Assembly (NCBI GenBank): GCA_900313015.1
Contig: OMPR01000010.1
Location: forward strand, 186,001 to 250,000
Origin: Rhodobacteraceae bacterium EL53
Lineage (GTDB): Bacteria; Pseudomonadota; Alphaproteobacteria; Rhodobacterales; Rhodobacteraceae
Direction: 5' to 3'
DNA length: 64,000 bases
Shown here: positions 1-8,048 of the stretch, piece after piece
Numbering within the stretch: the first letter of the stretch is position 1
Layout: each line of letters opens with the position of its first letter
Made by a program: the position numbers and the translations under genes
The notes under the pieces: generated by a model
The model's database searches: none
The model's input: the letters and a program-made list of their open reading frames with translations, nothing else
What the model was told of the DNA's origin: nothing

Positions 1-1
1 C

Positions 2-889
2 GCCGCGGTACAGTTCCGACTGGCCAGCGGGTTCAGCCGGTTGAATGATGAACTGGCCGAAAACAACAAGTTCCTGGCAGATATCTCGCTCAAGATATCC
101 AAGTACCTGTCACCACAGGTCTATAAATCTATCTTTTCTGGTGAGCGGGACGCGTCGATCTCGACCGAGCGCAAAAAGCTGACGGTGTTCTTTTCTGATA
201 TCAAAGACTTCACTGCCACAACCGAACGGATGCAACCCGAGGAACTGACAGAGCTGTTAAATCAGTATTTCACCGAAATGTCCCTGATTGCCGAAGCACA
301 CGGGGCGACCATCGACAAGTTTATCGGTGACGCCATTGTGGCCTTCTTTGGTGATCCTGAAACCTTGGGCGCGAAAGAAGATGCGCGCGCTTGTGTTCGG
401 ATGGCTTTGGCCATGCAGGACCGTCTGGCCGAACTAGGGCAGGTTTGGAACGAACAGGGGTTAGAGCACCCGTTCAAAGCACGGATGGGTATCAATACGG
501 GATATTGTAATGTTGGGAACTTTGGTTCAGCCGATCGCATGGACTACACCATCATCGGGGCCGAGGCAAACTTGGCGGCGCGGCTCGAAGGGATTGCTGA
601 CCCCGGGGGCATTGTTCTGAGTTACGAAACATACGCGCATGTGCGTGATTTTGTGGATGCGGAACCATCTGACCCGGTGGAATTCAAGGGCATCGCGCGC
701 AAAATCATTCCCTATCATATCAAAAACGCAGCGCCAGAAGCCAAGGTTTTGCCAGTTGCCGGAATGGGGGATGACGGAAATTTGACGCTGGATCTTGAGC
801 CGCTGGATGAAGCCACGCGCCGTGTTGTTCTGACCGCCATCGAGGACGCCTTGCGCCAAGTTGCGCAGGCAAAGTTAAAGGACAAGTAG
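2..889 (+). CDS. Class III adenylate/guanylate cyclase, C-terminal part (5' truncated by window edge)
   Basis: The protein should convert ATP (or GTP) to a cyclic nucleotide. The reading frame is open from base 2 with no convincing start, so the gene begins outside the window. A TTG at 41 is in frame, but the codons before it also read as protein. A helical linker leads into a cyclase catalytic domain. Visible features are FSDIKDFT and GDAIVAFFG, carrying the two metal-binding aspartates, and DYTIIGAEANLAARLE, carrying the adenine-side Asp/Thr and the transition-state Asn and Arg. The active site therefore looks intact. The missing N-terminal part is probably a sensor (PAS, GAF or membrane domain), but this cannot be seen. 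Cyclase assignment is firm; ATP versus GTP preference is inferred. Confidence 0.9.
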   Translation, partial: AAVQFRLASGFSRLNDELAENNKFLADISLKISKYLSPQVYKSIFSGERDASISTERKKLTVFFSDIKDFTATTERMQPEELTELLNQYFTEMSLIAEAHGATIDKFIGDAIVAFFGDPETLGAKEDARACVRMALAMQDRLAELGQVWNEQGLEHPFKARMGINTGYCNVGNFGSADRMDYTIIGAEANLAARLEGIADPGGIVLSYETYAHVRDFVDAEPSDPVEFKGIARKIIPYHIKNAAPEAKVLPVAGMGDDGNLTLDLEPLDEATRRVVLTAIEDALRQVAQAKLKDK

Positions 890-1011
890 GCGTTGCGCCA
901 AAGCCCCGCCATTTCCGTACGATCTGTATGATTTGGCGAACGTGTTGGGCTGCTGCGTTCCATTCCGCACGGTTATCATATGGGTATCTCTTATCTGGAA
1001 AGGATGCCCAA

Positions 1012-1377
1012 ATGTCTGTTCGTTTTGTATCTCGGTCGATCCACGCCTATCTGGATTATCCCGTTGCTTTCACCTTGATGGTGCTGCCTTTTGCTCTTGG
1101 CCTTGGGGCGTCGAACCCACTGGCGTTGTGGCTGTCGGTGGTCACCGGGGCCGCTGCCTTTGTGCTGACTGTGTTTACCGACCATCATCTCGGTGTCTGG
1201 CGGGTGTTGCCTTACAAGTTCCACCAAGCTGTTGATCTGACTGTGGGCATCATATTTATCGTGGCGCCGGGGTTGTTCGGGTTTGGCGGCATTGATGCGC
1301 TGTTTTACTGGATCAATGGTGCGGTGGTGGTGGCAGTGATTTCACTGAGCGCGCCAGAGGCGACTGTAGCGGCCTAA
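1012..1377 (+). CDS. Small integral membrane protein with internal duplication
   Basis: A 121-residue, very hydrophobic protein of unknown function. The ATG at 1012 was chosen because AAGG lies about eight bases upstream and the sequence before it has no membrane character. Four membrane segments are apparent, arranged as two similar halves. Each half has a His and a nearby Asp at the start (HAYLDYP, then HQAVDLT), a Pro followed by Gly in the first helix (LPFALGLG, then APGLFGFG), and a Trp in the second helix. The layout resembles SPW-repeat small membrane proteins, but I cannot assign the family. The gene stands alone between the cyclase and the phosphatase. Confidence 0.7.
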   Translation: MSVRFVSRSIHAYLDYPVAFTLMVLPFALGLGASNPLALWLSVVTGAAAFVLTVFTDHHLGVWRVLPYKFHQAVDLTVGIIFIVAPGLFGFGGIDALFYWINGAVVVAVISLSAPEATVAA

Positions 1378-1398
1378 AGCTTTGCACCAACCGCACTG

Positions 1399-1415
1399 TC
1401 ACAATATCATTGTGA
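1399..1415. promoter_or_regulatory. Palindromic operator-like site upstream of the PhoD-like gene
   Basis: A perfect 7-bp inverted repeat, TCACAAT-ATC-ATTGTGA, lies about 100 bases before the phosphatase start. It is preceded by CTGTCAC, which resembles one half of a Pho box, but no correctly spaced second half is visible. It is most likely a dimeric repressor site; the regulator is unknown. Confidence 0.4.
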
Positions 1416-1512
1416 TAGCTTCATGAGATTGAGCCGTGGCGTTTACAATGTCGCGGCTTGTTGGGGCTCACCAATCGCGCGGTTTTTTGACCGCCAGACA
1501 GGAGAGTTCACA

Positions 1513-3078
1513 ATGACCAAATTTATCCGGCCCTCACGCCGGGCGTTTCTTGCCGGCGGCACCGCCGTTGCCGCATCCCTTGCCATGCCGTCGATCAGCC
1601 GCGCCTCTGCGCGGCCAGTGTTCACCCATGGGGTCCAATCGGGCGATGTTGACACCGCATCGGGTATGATCTGGACCCGTACGGATCGCCCCGCCAAGGT
1701 GATGATGGAAGTATCCACAACCGAGAGCTTTGCCGAGGCGCGCCAGCTGTCACCGATGTTTGTAACACCGAACAGTGACATGGCGGTCAAGCGTCTGGTC
1801 GACGGGTTGCCGTCGGATCAGGACATTTTTTATCGCTTTGTTGCCGCTGATCTGAATGACATTAGCGCCGTATCAGAGCCTATTGTGGGCCAATTCCGCA
1901 CTGCGCCCACCTCGCGCCGGGATGTGAAATTCGCATGGTCAGGCGATACCGCTGGCCAAGGGTGGGGCATTGATGACGAGGGCATGCGCACTTATGCCAC
2001 CATGGCGCAGCACAAACCGGATTTCTTTATCCACTCGGGTGATACGATCTATGCTGACGGTCCAATGAAGGATGAGGTCGAAAAGGACGGAAAGCTCATC
2101 TGGAAAAACACTACTCTGATCGATGAAAAACGCAAAGTGGCTGAGACACTGGATGAATTCCGCGGTCAGTGGAAATACAACCTGATGGACGAGCACGTCC
2201 AAGCCATGAACGCGATGTGCCCAACCTTCATGCAGTGGGATGACCATGAGGTTGTGAACAACTGGTCCAGCGCCAAGGATCTGATCAGCGATGATCGCTA
2301 TACCGAGAAATCGGTTCACGTTCTGCAATCCCGGTCCGCGCGGGCGTTCCATGAAATGACCCCGCTGCGTATCACGCCTGCTGAACCCGGCCGCGTGTAC
2401 CGCAAAATCGCCTATGGTCCGATGCTGGATGTGTTCTTCTTGGACCTGCGGTCGTATCGCGGACCCAATGGTGCCTCGATGGAGGATGAGATCACACCCG
2501 CGTCGTCCATCATGGGGGCCGAGCAGATGGCGTGGCTCAAACGCGAACTGGCGGCGTCCAAAGCTACGTGGAAGGTCATCGCCTGTGACATGCCAATCGG
2601 TCTTGTGGTTTGGGACAATTGGAAAGAACAGGCCGGGGCTGAGGCCGTGGCAAACGGAGACAATGGTCCGGCCAAAGGGCGCGAGTTGGAATTTGCAGAC
2701 CTGCTGCGATTCATCAAAACGGCTGGAATCAAGAACACCGTCTGGTTCACCGCTGACGTGCATTACACAGCGGCGCATTTCTACAACCCCGACAAAGCCC
2801 AGTTTCAGGATTTTGACCCGTTCTGGGAATTTGTTTCGGGTCCATTGCATGCCGGAACTTTTGGCCCGAACGCCATGGATGCCACCTTTGGCCCCGAGGT
2901 AAAATTCGTCAAAGCGCCAGAAGAAGGGCAGGTCAACTTGCCGCCCAGTGAGGGGCTACAGTTCTTTGGGCTGGTGGATATTGATGGCAGTACCCAACAA
3001 ATGAAAGTGCGCCTGATGGATCGCGCCGATACCGAACTGTGGTCTGTCACGCTGGACCCTGAAATTCAGGCTCTATAA
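1513..3078 (+). CDS. phoD: PhoD-like alkaline phosphatase/phosphodiesterase, Tat-exported
   Basis: A 521-residue calcium/iron-type phosphatase that releases phosphate from organic esters in the periplasm. The ATG at 1513 follows GGAGAG at the right spacing and begins a twin-arginine signal (SRRAFLAGG, residues 8-16, then an Ala-rich segment). A PhoD N-terminal domain starts near FTHGVQSGDV (about residues 36-45). The metallophosphatase domain shows WSGDTAGQG, IHSGDTIYADG, WDDHEVVNNW and ADVHYTAAH, the expected metal-binding Asp and His residues. An earlier in-frame start at 1423 has no ribosome site and would bury the signal peptide. A long hairpin follows the stop. The gene is monocistronic, and a link to phosphate starvation is inferred from the family. 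Confidence 0.9.
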   Translation: MTKFIRPSRRAFLAGGTAVAASLAMPSISRASARPVFTHGVQSGDVDTASGMIWTRTDRPAKVMMEVSTTESFAEARQLSPMFVTPNSDMAVKRLVDGLPSDQDIFYRFVAADLNDISAVSEPIVGQFRTAPTSRRDVKFAWSGDTAGQGWGIDDEGMRTYATMAQHKPDFFIHSGDTIYADGPMKDEVEKDGKLIWKNTTLIDEKRKVAETLDEFRGQWKYNLMDEHVQAMNAMCPTFMQWDDHEVVNNWSSAKDLISDDRYTEKSVHVLQSRSARAFHEMTPLRITPAEPGRVYRKIAYGPMLDVFFLDLRSYRGPNGASMEDEITPASSIMGAEQMAWLKRELAASKATWKVIACDMPIGLVVWDNWKEQAGAEAVANGDNGPAKGRELEFADLLRFIKTAGIKNTVWFTADVHYTAAHFYNPDKAQFQDFDPFWEFVSGPLHAGTFGPNAMDATFGPEVKFVKAPEEGQVNLPPSEGLQFFGLVDIDGSTQQMKVRLMDRADTELWSVTLDPEIQAL

Positions 3079-3091
3079 AGCGCCAAATAGG

Positions 3092-3133
3092 CTCAAACAC
3101 CCGGCTGATTTCTTATGCAGCCGGGTGTTTGAG
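3092..3133. terminator. Long inverted repeat between convergent genes
   Basis: A perfect 15-bp stem (CTCAAACACCCGGCT and its complement) with a 12-base loop sits between the phosphatase and the small minus-strand gene. It probably terminates transcription from both sides. Neither side has a strong T run, so the terminator call is moderate. Confidence 0.55.
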
Positions 3134-3149
3134 TACACAAAAACGCAGC

Positions 3150-3410
3150 TCAAAGTGCGGCTTTGATTTTTTTGTAACCTTTACCAAGTTCTTCGATCAG
3201 CAGGCTGGCCGCAGCACCAACATTGCCAGCAGATTCTTTGGCGGCATCAGATGCGTCATCTAGGTTCAGATCTAGACCATCCCATTTTTTCTCTAGGTCA
3301 GCCCATTCATTCTTCATATCCATTTCAAACAAATGCGCCTTGAGCTTGAGCTCGTCGCGTGTGGTCTTCAGATCCTCAACCAGGCTCGCGGTGTCTTTTG
3401 AGTCAGTCAA
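3150..3410 (-). CDS. Small helical coiled-coil protein, function unknown
   Basis: An 86-residue acidic, strongly helical protein with heptad-like Leu/Ala patterns (VEDLKTTRDELKLKAHLFEM) and a final Ala-rich amphipathic stretch ending GYKKIKAAL. It has no signal peptide or membrane segment. The start is TTG, seven bases after an AAGGGAGA ribosome site. The nearby ATG in another frame stops after two codons, so TTG is the only sensible start. It resembles small stress-related helical proteins common in roseobacters, but I do not recognise a named family. It diverges from the 3734 gene, and the two share a 320-base intergenic region containing an iron-box-like palindrome. Confidence 0.65.
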   Translation of the reverse strand: MTDSKDTASLVEDLKTTRDELKLKAHLFEMDMKNEWADLEKKWDGLDLNLDDASDAAKESAGNVGAAASLLIEELGKGYKKIKAAL

Positions 3411-3557
3411 ATCATGTCTCCCTTGGTGCAGGTGGAACGTTCAATACACCTAACATGGGCGGGTTGCTTTGACCTTTCAATATGAGATTCCGGGTTCGAC
3501 TGCGTGGAAAGCAGGGCAGGGATGTTTTTTTGTTGGTGGTTGGTTTTTGCACTTGCT

Positions 3558-3582
3558 TTATCTGACTATTTTAGTCAGATAA
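3558..3582. promoter_or_regulatory. Iron-Rhodo/RirA-type box palindrome (TGA-N9-TCA)
   Basis: A perfect 11-bp inverted repeat around a TTT centre, containing TGACTATTTTAGTCA at 3563-3577. This matches the TGA-N9-TCA pattern described for RirA and iron-Rhodo boxes in alphaproteobacteria. It lies midway between two small divergent genes (starts at 3410 and 3734). The remainder of the 3411-3733 gap shows no other clear element. Palindrome seen directly; the iron link is inferred. Confidence 0.45.
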
Positions 3583-3733
3583 GCGATGACTGCCAGATGC
3601 ACCTGCACCCAGCTCTTTGAATTCACAGTTTCGGGGCGGCCTGCAGGACGGTCAGCATGTGGCGACATCGAGCGGACCTGCCGCTGCCTCGGAAACGATC
3701 ACTGAGCCAAATAGGCTCTAATAAGGAAAAAGC

Positions 3734-4009
3734 ATGCGTGATCCGTTTGCAGATTTAATCTCTATGCACGCAGCAGCATCCACCTATGGATGTTCGTTGA
3801 ACGCCGAACTTTTGGATTATATTGAACAACGGACCGACGTGCTGGCCCGAATACATACGCAGCCAAACGTGGTTCCCCTCGGTTCCGTGTCCAGCCAAGC
3901 TGGTCCTGCCCAACAGGTCAGCGACGCGCAAGTTGCCGCTGATGAAACACTGGTGCGATTTTCAAAGGGTCAAACGCGGGACATACGGCGTTCGCGTAAA
4001 ACGGTGTAA
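3734..4009 (+). CDS. Small hypothetical protein
   Basis: A 91-residue product starting at an ATG preceded by AAGGA about eight bases upstream. There are no recognisable domains, signal or membrane segment. The N-terminal half (FADLISMHAAASTYGCSLNA) looks helical and the C-terminus is basic (RDIRRSRKTV). Its last 40 bases overlap the 3' end of the convergent permease gene, which lowers confidence that it is real. If real, it could be controlled by the palindrome at 3558. Confidence 0.4.
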   Translation: MRDPFADLISMHAAASTYGCSLNAELLDYIEQRTDVLARIHTQPNVVPLGSVSSQAGPAQQVSDAQVAADETLVRFSKGQTRDIRRSRKTV

Positions 4010-4845
4010 AGCCCGCTGAGAATGACGATCGCACTGCCGATCAGGGTGAATGTGTCGGGACGTTCGGCAAAGACCACGACGCCCAAAATCATCGCAAAAA
4101 TTAGCCGGGTGTACCGGAATGGCGCGATGACAGACACTTCGCCCTGACGCATTGCGCCGGTTAGGGCGTTATAGGCCAAGACGCCAAACGCGATTGCTCC
4201 GCCCAGTTTCAATGCGGTCATTGGGTCTGGCAGGACTGCCCCGCCGGTCCAAAGCAACGCGAGAACTCCCGAAAAAACCAGAACCAAAAAACCGTACACC
4301 CCCAGTTGCGCGTTCGTCAGTTGGGGTGGGGCCGCTTTGGTGGCCAAATCGCGACCCGCAAACCCGATGGTGCCAAGAACCGCAAAGATGGAAGCCGGTT
4401 CAAAACCGCTGAGCCCCGGACGCAGAATGATCAGCACACCGCACAAGCCCACCAGAATGGCGGTCCAGCGTCGCCACCCCACGGTTTCGCCAAAGAACAC
4501 GGCCGCGCCGATGGCGACCACCAAAGGGGTTGCTTGCAAAATGGCCGATGCATTTGAGAGCGGCGTCAGGGCCAAGGCCAGTGTGAAACACAGCCGTCCC
4601 ATGATTTCGAAAACAGAGCGGATGCACAACGTCCGCGAGGGGGCGCTGTCACCAAACACCGATTCACCCCGCAACCGTGCCATGGCGGCAAAGACAAGAA
4701 ACCCGCCAGCGCCAAAGATGATCAGCACCTGACCCACCGGCAGGGTCTGCGTGGCGGATTTGATGAACATATCCTCAAGCGCAAAGGCCGCCATCGCGGC
4801 AACCATCAACAGGCTGCCGCGGATATTCTCCGCTTGAAGGCTCAT
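3970..4845 (-). CDS. EamA/DMT-family permease
   Basis: A 291-residue inner-membrane protein with about ten hydrophobic segments in two EamA repeats, the usual architecture of drug/metabolite transporters. Typical features are the GETVGWRRWTAILVGLCGV segment and the second-repeat motif VIAPFRYTRLIFA. It starts three bases after the cobO stop, so it is co-transcribed with and downstream of cobO. This suggests, but does not show, a role connected to corrinoids or their precursors. The substrate is unknown. It is one of three EamA paralogues in the window, with those at 5507 and 39213. Confidence 0.85.
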   Translation of the reverse strand: MSLQAENIRGSLLMVAAMAAFALEDMFIKSATQTLPVGQVLIIFGAGGFLVFAAMARLRGESVFGDSAPSRTLCIRSVFEIMGRLCFTLALALTPLSNASAILQATPLVVAIGAAVFFGETVGWRRWTAILVGLCGVLIILRPGLSGFEPASIFAVLGTIGFAGRDLATKAAPPQLTNAQLGVYGFLVLVFSGVLALLWTGGAVLPDPMTALKLGGAIAFGVLAYNALTGAMRQGEVSVIAPFRYTRLIFAMILGVVVFAERPDTFTLIGSAIVILSGLYTVLRERRMSRV

Positions 4846-4848
4846 GGT

Positions 4849-5448
4849 TTAAAAGTCGACGCCGCGCTGGGCTTTTATGCCGGCTTTGAACGGGTGTTTG
4901 ATTTCCGTCATCTCGGTCACCAGATCGGCGTAGTCGCACAACGCCTCAGGGGCATCGCGACCGGTCAGGATCACACCGGTTTTGTCGGTGCGGGCATCCA
5001 ACCCTTCGATGACCTGTTCAACACTCAGGTATTCATAGCGCAAGGCAATGTTGATCTCATCCAGAACAACCAGATCATATTCGCCACTGGCGATCAGGTC
5101 GGCTGCCTTTTTGAACGCGGCTTGCGCGGCGGCAATATCGCGTTCCTTGTCTTGAGTATCCCAAGTGAACCCTTCGCCCATGGTGTGCCATGTCACCAGA
5201 CCATGTTCTTCGAAAAAGCGGCGCTCGCCTGTTTTCCATTTGCCCTTGATGAATTGGACCACAGCAACCTTTTGGCCCCAACCCAAGGCGCGCACCACAA
5301 CCCCAAAGGCGGACGAGGATTTACCCTTGCCCTTGCCAGTGTGGATCAGCACCAGACCCTTTTCGGGGTCCTGCAATTGCGAGACCCGTTCACGGTGCTT
5401 GGTCTGCACCTCTTTCATCTTTTCTTTGTGATCGTTCGCGTCGCTCAT
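4849..5448 (-). CDS. cobO: Cob(I)yrinic acid a,c-diamide adenosyltransferase
   Basis: A 199-residue enzyme that transfers the adenosyl group of ATP to cobalt(I) in late cobalamin synthesis and salvage. The P-loop GKGKGKSS at about residues 38-45 and the later VLDEIN and LTGRDAP motifs are characteristic of the CobA/CobO family. The ATG at 5448 (MSDANDHKEKM) was chosen over a 70-codon extension that lacks family similarity. The length fits CobO. It lies immediately upstream of an EamA permease. No cobalamin riboswitch is visible in the short gap to the next gene. Confidence 0.92.
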   Translation of the reverse strand: MSDANDHKEKMKEVQTKHRERVSQLQDPEKGLVLIHTGKGKGKSSSAFGVVVRALGWGQKVAVVQFIKGKWKTGERRFFEEHGLVTWHTMGEGFTWDTQDKERDIAAAQAAFKKAADLIASGEYDLVVLDEINIALRYEYLSVEQVIEGLDARTDKTGVILTGRDAPEALCDYADLVTEMTEIKHPFKAGIKAQRGVDF

Positions 5449-5506
5449 CGGGGGACCCTCGTAGAATTTCGCGCTCACAGTAGGGGCTGTGGCGGAAAGG
5501 TAAAGA

Positions 5507-6445
5507 TCAGCTTTTGGGATCTGTGACGGATCGGGCCTTGCCACGTTCCAACCCCAGCTGGTGTTCGCGCCAGACAACGAGGGCATTCGCGCCAATGACC
5601 AGTGTTGCGCCTGCCAGCATCGCCACTGTTGGCAGCTCGGCAAACCAGATGTAGCCAATCAGGACCGCAAACAGCATCGAGGAATAGTCATAGGGCGCGA
5701 GCATTGATGCCGGGGCAAAGCGATAAGACGAGGTGACAAGGATCTGTGCACAGCCACCGATGACCCCTGCCAGAACCAACAAAGCAAATTGTTCAGTTGT
5801 GGGCATAACCCAGCCAAACGGCAGGGTCAGCAAGGACAACAGCGAAGCGGTGGCGGAAAAATAGAATACGATGGCAGCCGTGTGGTCGGATTGAACCAAT
5901 TGCCGGATGTGGATCTGCACAAAACCGCGGGCCAGCGTCGCCCCCAAAATGCAAATCGCGCCCAAGGTTGCGGTGTCTTGCATGGACGCTCCGCTGCCCA
6001 GCCGGGGCCAGAGCATGATCAAAACACCAACAAGACCGATCAGCACGGCCCCGATACGGATCATCCGAATACGTTCCCCTAGCATGATCGCAGCAAGGAT
6101 AAGGGTGAAAATGGGGGTAGCAAAGCCAATGGCGGTGACCTCGGGCAGAGGCAGTAAGCCCAAACCAGTGAACGTCAGACCCATCGCAGTGGTCCCCAGA
6201 ACCCCGCGCCAGAAATGGCCCATCGGTTTTTTGGCAATCAACCCTTGGCGCAGCTCTCCGCGTGAAATCAGCCAGACAACGATGACTGGAATGGCAAAAA
6301 ACGACCGAAAAAACACAGCCTCGCCAGCCGGAATATCATCAGATAGGGATTTGACGAGCGCGGCCATGGCCGTGAACAGAAAAATCGCGCAGGTTTTGAG
6401 GATGACGGCCAAAATGGGCCGGTTCGCGGTCAATGCTTTTGCCAT
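5507..6445 (-). CDS. EamA/DMT-family permease
   Basis: A 312-residue ten-helix permease with two EamA repeats. The segment AGEAVFFRSFFAIP followed by GLLPLPEVTAIGFATP is typical of a roseobacter DMT subfamily often annotated as S-adenosylmethionine or riboflavin-type carriers; the substrate here is unknown. The start is uncertain. The ATG at 6445 places the first helix where paralogues have it. An ATG at 6511 would add 22 polar residues and approach the divergent matB start. It precedes cobO by 58 bases and could form one operon with it. Confidence 0.82.
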   Translation of the reverse strand: MAKALTANRPILAVILKTCAIFLFTAMAALVKSLSDDIPAGEAVFFRSFFAIPVIVVWLISRGELRQGLIAKKPMGHFWRGVLGTTAMGLTFTGLGLLPLPEVTAIGFATPIFTLILAAIMLGERIRMIRIGAVLIGLVGVLIMLWPRLGSGASMQDTATLGAICILGATLARGFVQIHIRQLVQSDHTAAIVFYFSATASLLSLLTLPFGWVMPTTEQFALLVLAGVIGGCAQILVTSSYRFAPASMLAPYDYSSMLFAVLIGYIWFAELPTVAMLAGATLVIGANALVVWREHQLGLERGKARSVTDPKS

Positions 6446-6539
6446 GGCGCGAACCTGCGCTTTTGAATCCCAAAGATCAATCGCTTGATTTTTGCCTAGA
6501 GTGTCACCCATTGTGCAGACGCAGAAAGAGGAGCCGAAC

Positions 6540-8048
6540 ATGTATACCCAAAACTATTTGATTTCACAGCTGCGCGCGGCATCGGTTGGGCGCGAAAACG
6601 ATGTTTTTGCGCAATTGGTTGGCGGTGAAACGGTGACGTTTGGGGCGCTTTTTGCAGGCGCGGAACGGATGGCGGCGGCTTTGGTGTCTTGCGGTGTGGT
6701 GCCAGGAGATCGGGTTGCGGTGCAAGTGGGCAAGACGATTCAAGCGATCGAGCTATACCTCGGAACCGTGATGGCGGGCGGGATCTTTCTGCCGTTAAAC
6801 ACGGCCTATACCGGGCCAGAGGTGGCGTATTTCGTGGGCGATGCCAGCCCGCGCGTGGTTGTATGTGACCCAGCGCGAATAGATGAGATTTCGGCCATTG
6901 CGGGGGCGGCACAGGTGATGACCTTGGACCCGGCGGGGCAAGGCAGTTTGCGTGATCTGGCCGATGTGCAGGGCGGCTTTGATCCGGTTGCGCTTGAAAT
7001 GGGGGATTTGGCCGCGATTTTGTACACTTCGGGCACCACGGGGCGATCCAAGGGCGCAATGCTGAGCCATGCCAACCTGGCCTCCAACTCGGCAACATTG
7101 CGGGACTACTGGCAGTTCACGGCTGAGGATGTGTTGATCCATGCCTTGCCGATCTTTCACACGCACGGATTGTTTGTGGCAACCAACGTGGCGCTGTTGG
7201 CCGGGGCACAGGTGGTGCTGCTGCCGGGGTTTGATTTGGACGCGATCTTAAAGGCGATGCCGAAAGCAACCGCCCTGATGGGAGTCCCGACATTCTATAC
7301 CCGTTTGCTTGGCGATGCGCGTTTGACGCAAGAGCGCGCGGCGAACATGCGATTGTTCATTTCGGGTTCTGCGCCTTTGTTGGTGGATACGCATGAGCAG
7401 TGGGAACAGCGCACCGGCCATCGCATTCTGGAACGCTATGGCATGACGGAAACCAATATGAGCACTTCGAACCCCTACGAGGGTGAGCGTCGCGCGGGAA
7501 CCGTTGGGTTCCCGTTGCCCGGTGTCGAGGCGCGGGTAATGGAAGGTGGTGCCGAAGTTGCGACGGGCGACATCGGTGTGTTGGAAGTGCGCGGAGCCAA
7601 TGTGTTTCAGGGCTATTGGCAGATGCCCGAGAAAACCGCCGAAGAACTGCGCGCGGATGGCTGGTTCATCACAGGTGATTTGGCGAAGGTCGATAGCGAT
7701 GGCTACGTCACAATTGTGGGACGTGAAAAGGATCTGATCATCACCGGGGGCTTTAACGTCTACCCCAAAGAGGTCGAGAGCCTGATTGATGATCTGCCCG
7801 GCGTGCTGGAAAGTGCGGTCATTGGCGTGCCACATCCCGATTTTGGCGAGGCGGTTGTGGCTGTTGTTGTGCCTGAAGGGGACGGAGTATCGGTGGATCA
7901 AATCCGGGGCGCTTTGGACGGGCAATTGGCAAAGTTCAAACAGCCTAAGCATATCGTTTTGGTTGATGCCTTGCTGCGCAATACCATGGGCAAGGTGCAA
8001 AAGAAGGCTCTACGTGCGGAGTTTGCGGATGTTTTCGCCAATGGATGA
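6540..8048 (+). CDS. matB: Malonyl-CoA synthetase (malonate-CoA ligase)
   Basis: A 502-residue acyl-CoA ligase that activates malonate (probably also methylmalonate) with ATP and CoA to malonyl-CoA. The AMP-binding loop LYTSGTTGRSKGA is at about residues 159-171. The motifs ERYGMTETNM, GWFITGDLA and the C-terminal catalytic Lys in GKVQKKALR are all present. Overall sequence and length match MatB. The ATG at 6540 follows GAGGAG with good spacing. The gene overlaps the next coding region by eight bases, implying translational coupling. With the convergent AEC permease at 9354 it suggests malonate uptake and activation. Confidence 0.88.
   Translation: MYTQNYLISQLRAASVGRENDVFAQLVGGETVTFGALFAGAERMAAALVSCGVVPGDRVAVQVGKTIQAIELYLGTVMAGGIFLPLNTAYTGPEVAYFVGDASPRVVVCDPARIDEISAIAGAAQVMTLDPAGQGSLRDLADVQGGFDPVALEMGDLAAILYTSGTTGRSKGAMLSHANLASNSATLRDYWQFTAEDVLIHALPIFHTHGLFVATNVALLAGAQVVLLPGFDLDAILKAMPKATALMGVPTFYTRLLGDARLTQERAANMRLFISGSAPLLVDTHEQWEQRTGHRILERYGMTETNMSTSNPYEGERRAGTVGFPLPGVEARVMEGGAEVATGDIGVLEVRGANVFQGYWQMPEKTAEELRADGWFITGDLAKVDSDGYVTIVGREKDLIITGGFNVYPKEVESLIDDLPGVLESAVIGVPHPDFGEAVVAVVVPEGDGVSVDQIRGALDGQLAKFKQPKHIVLVDALLRNTMGKVQKKALRAEFADVFANG

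Noticed and set aside
1397-1415. Full Pho box upstream of the PhoD-like gene
   Set aside because: One half resembles CTGTCAT, but the second repeat is missing; only the palindrome is reported.
1939-2850. 303-codon minus-strand frame opposite the PhoD-like gene
   Set aside because: Shadow of a clear phosphatase; no ribosome site or recognisable protein features.
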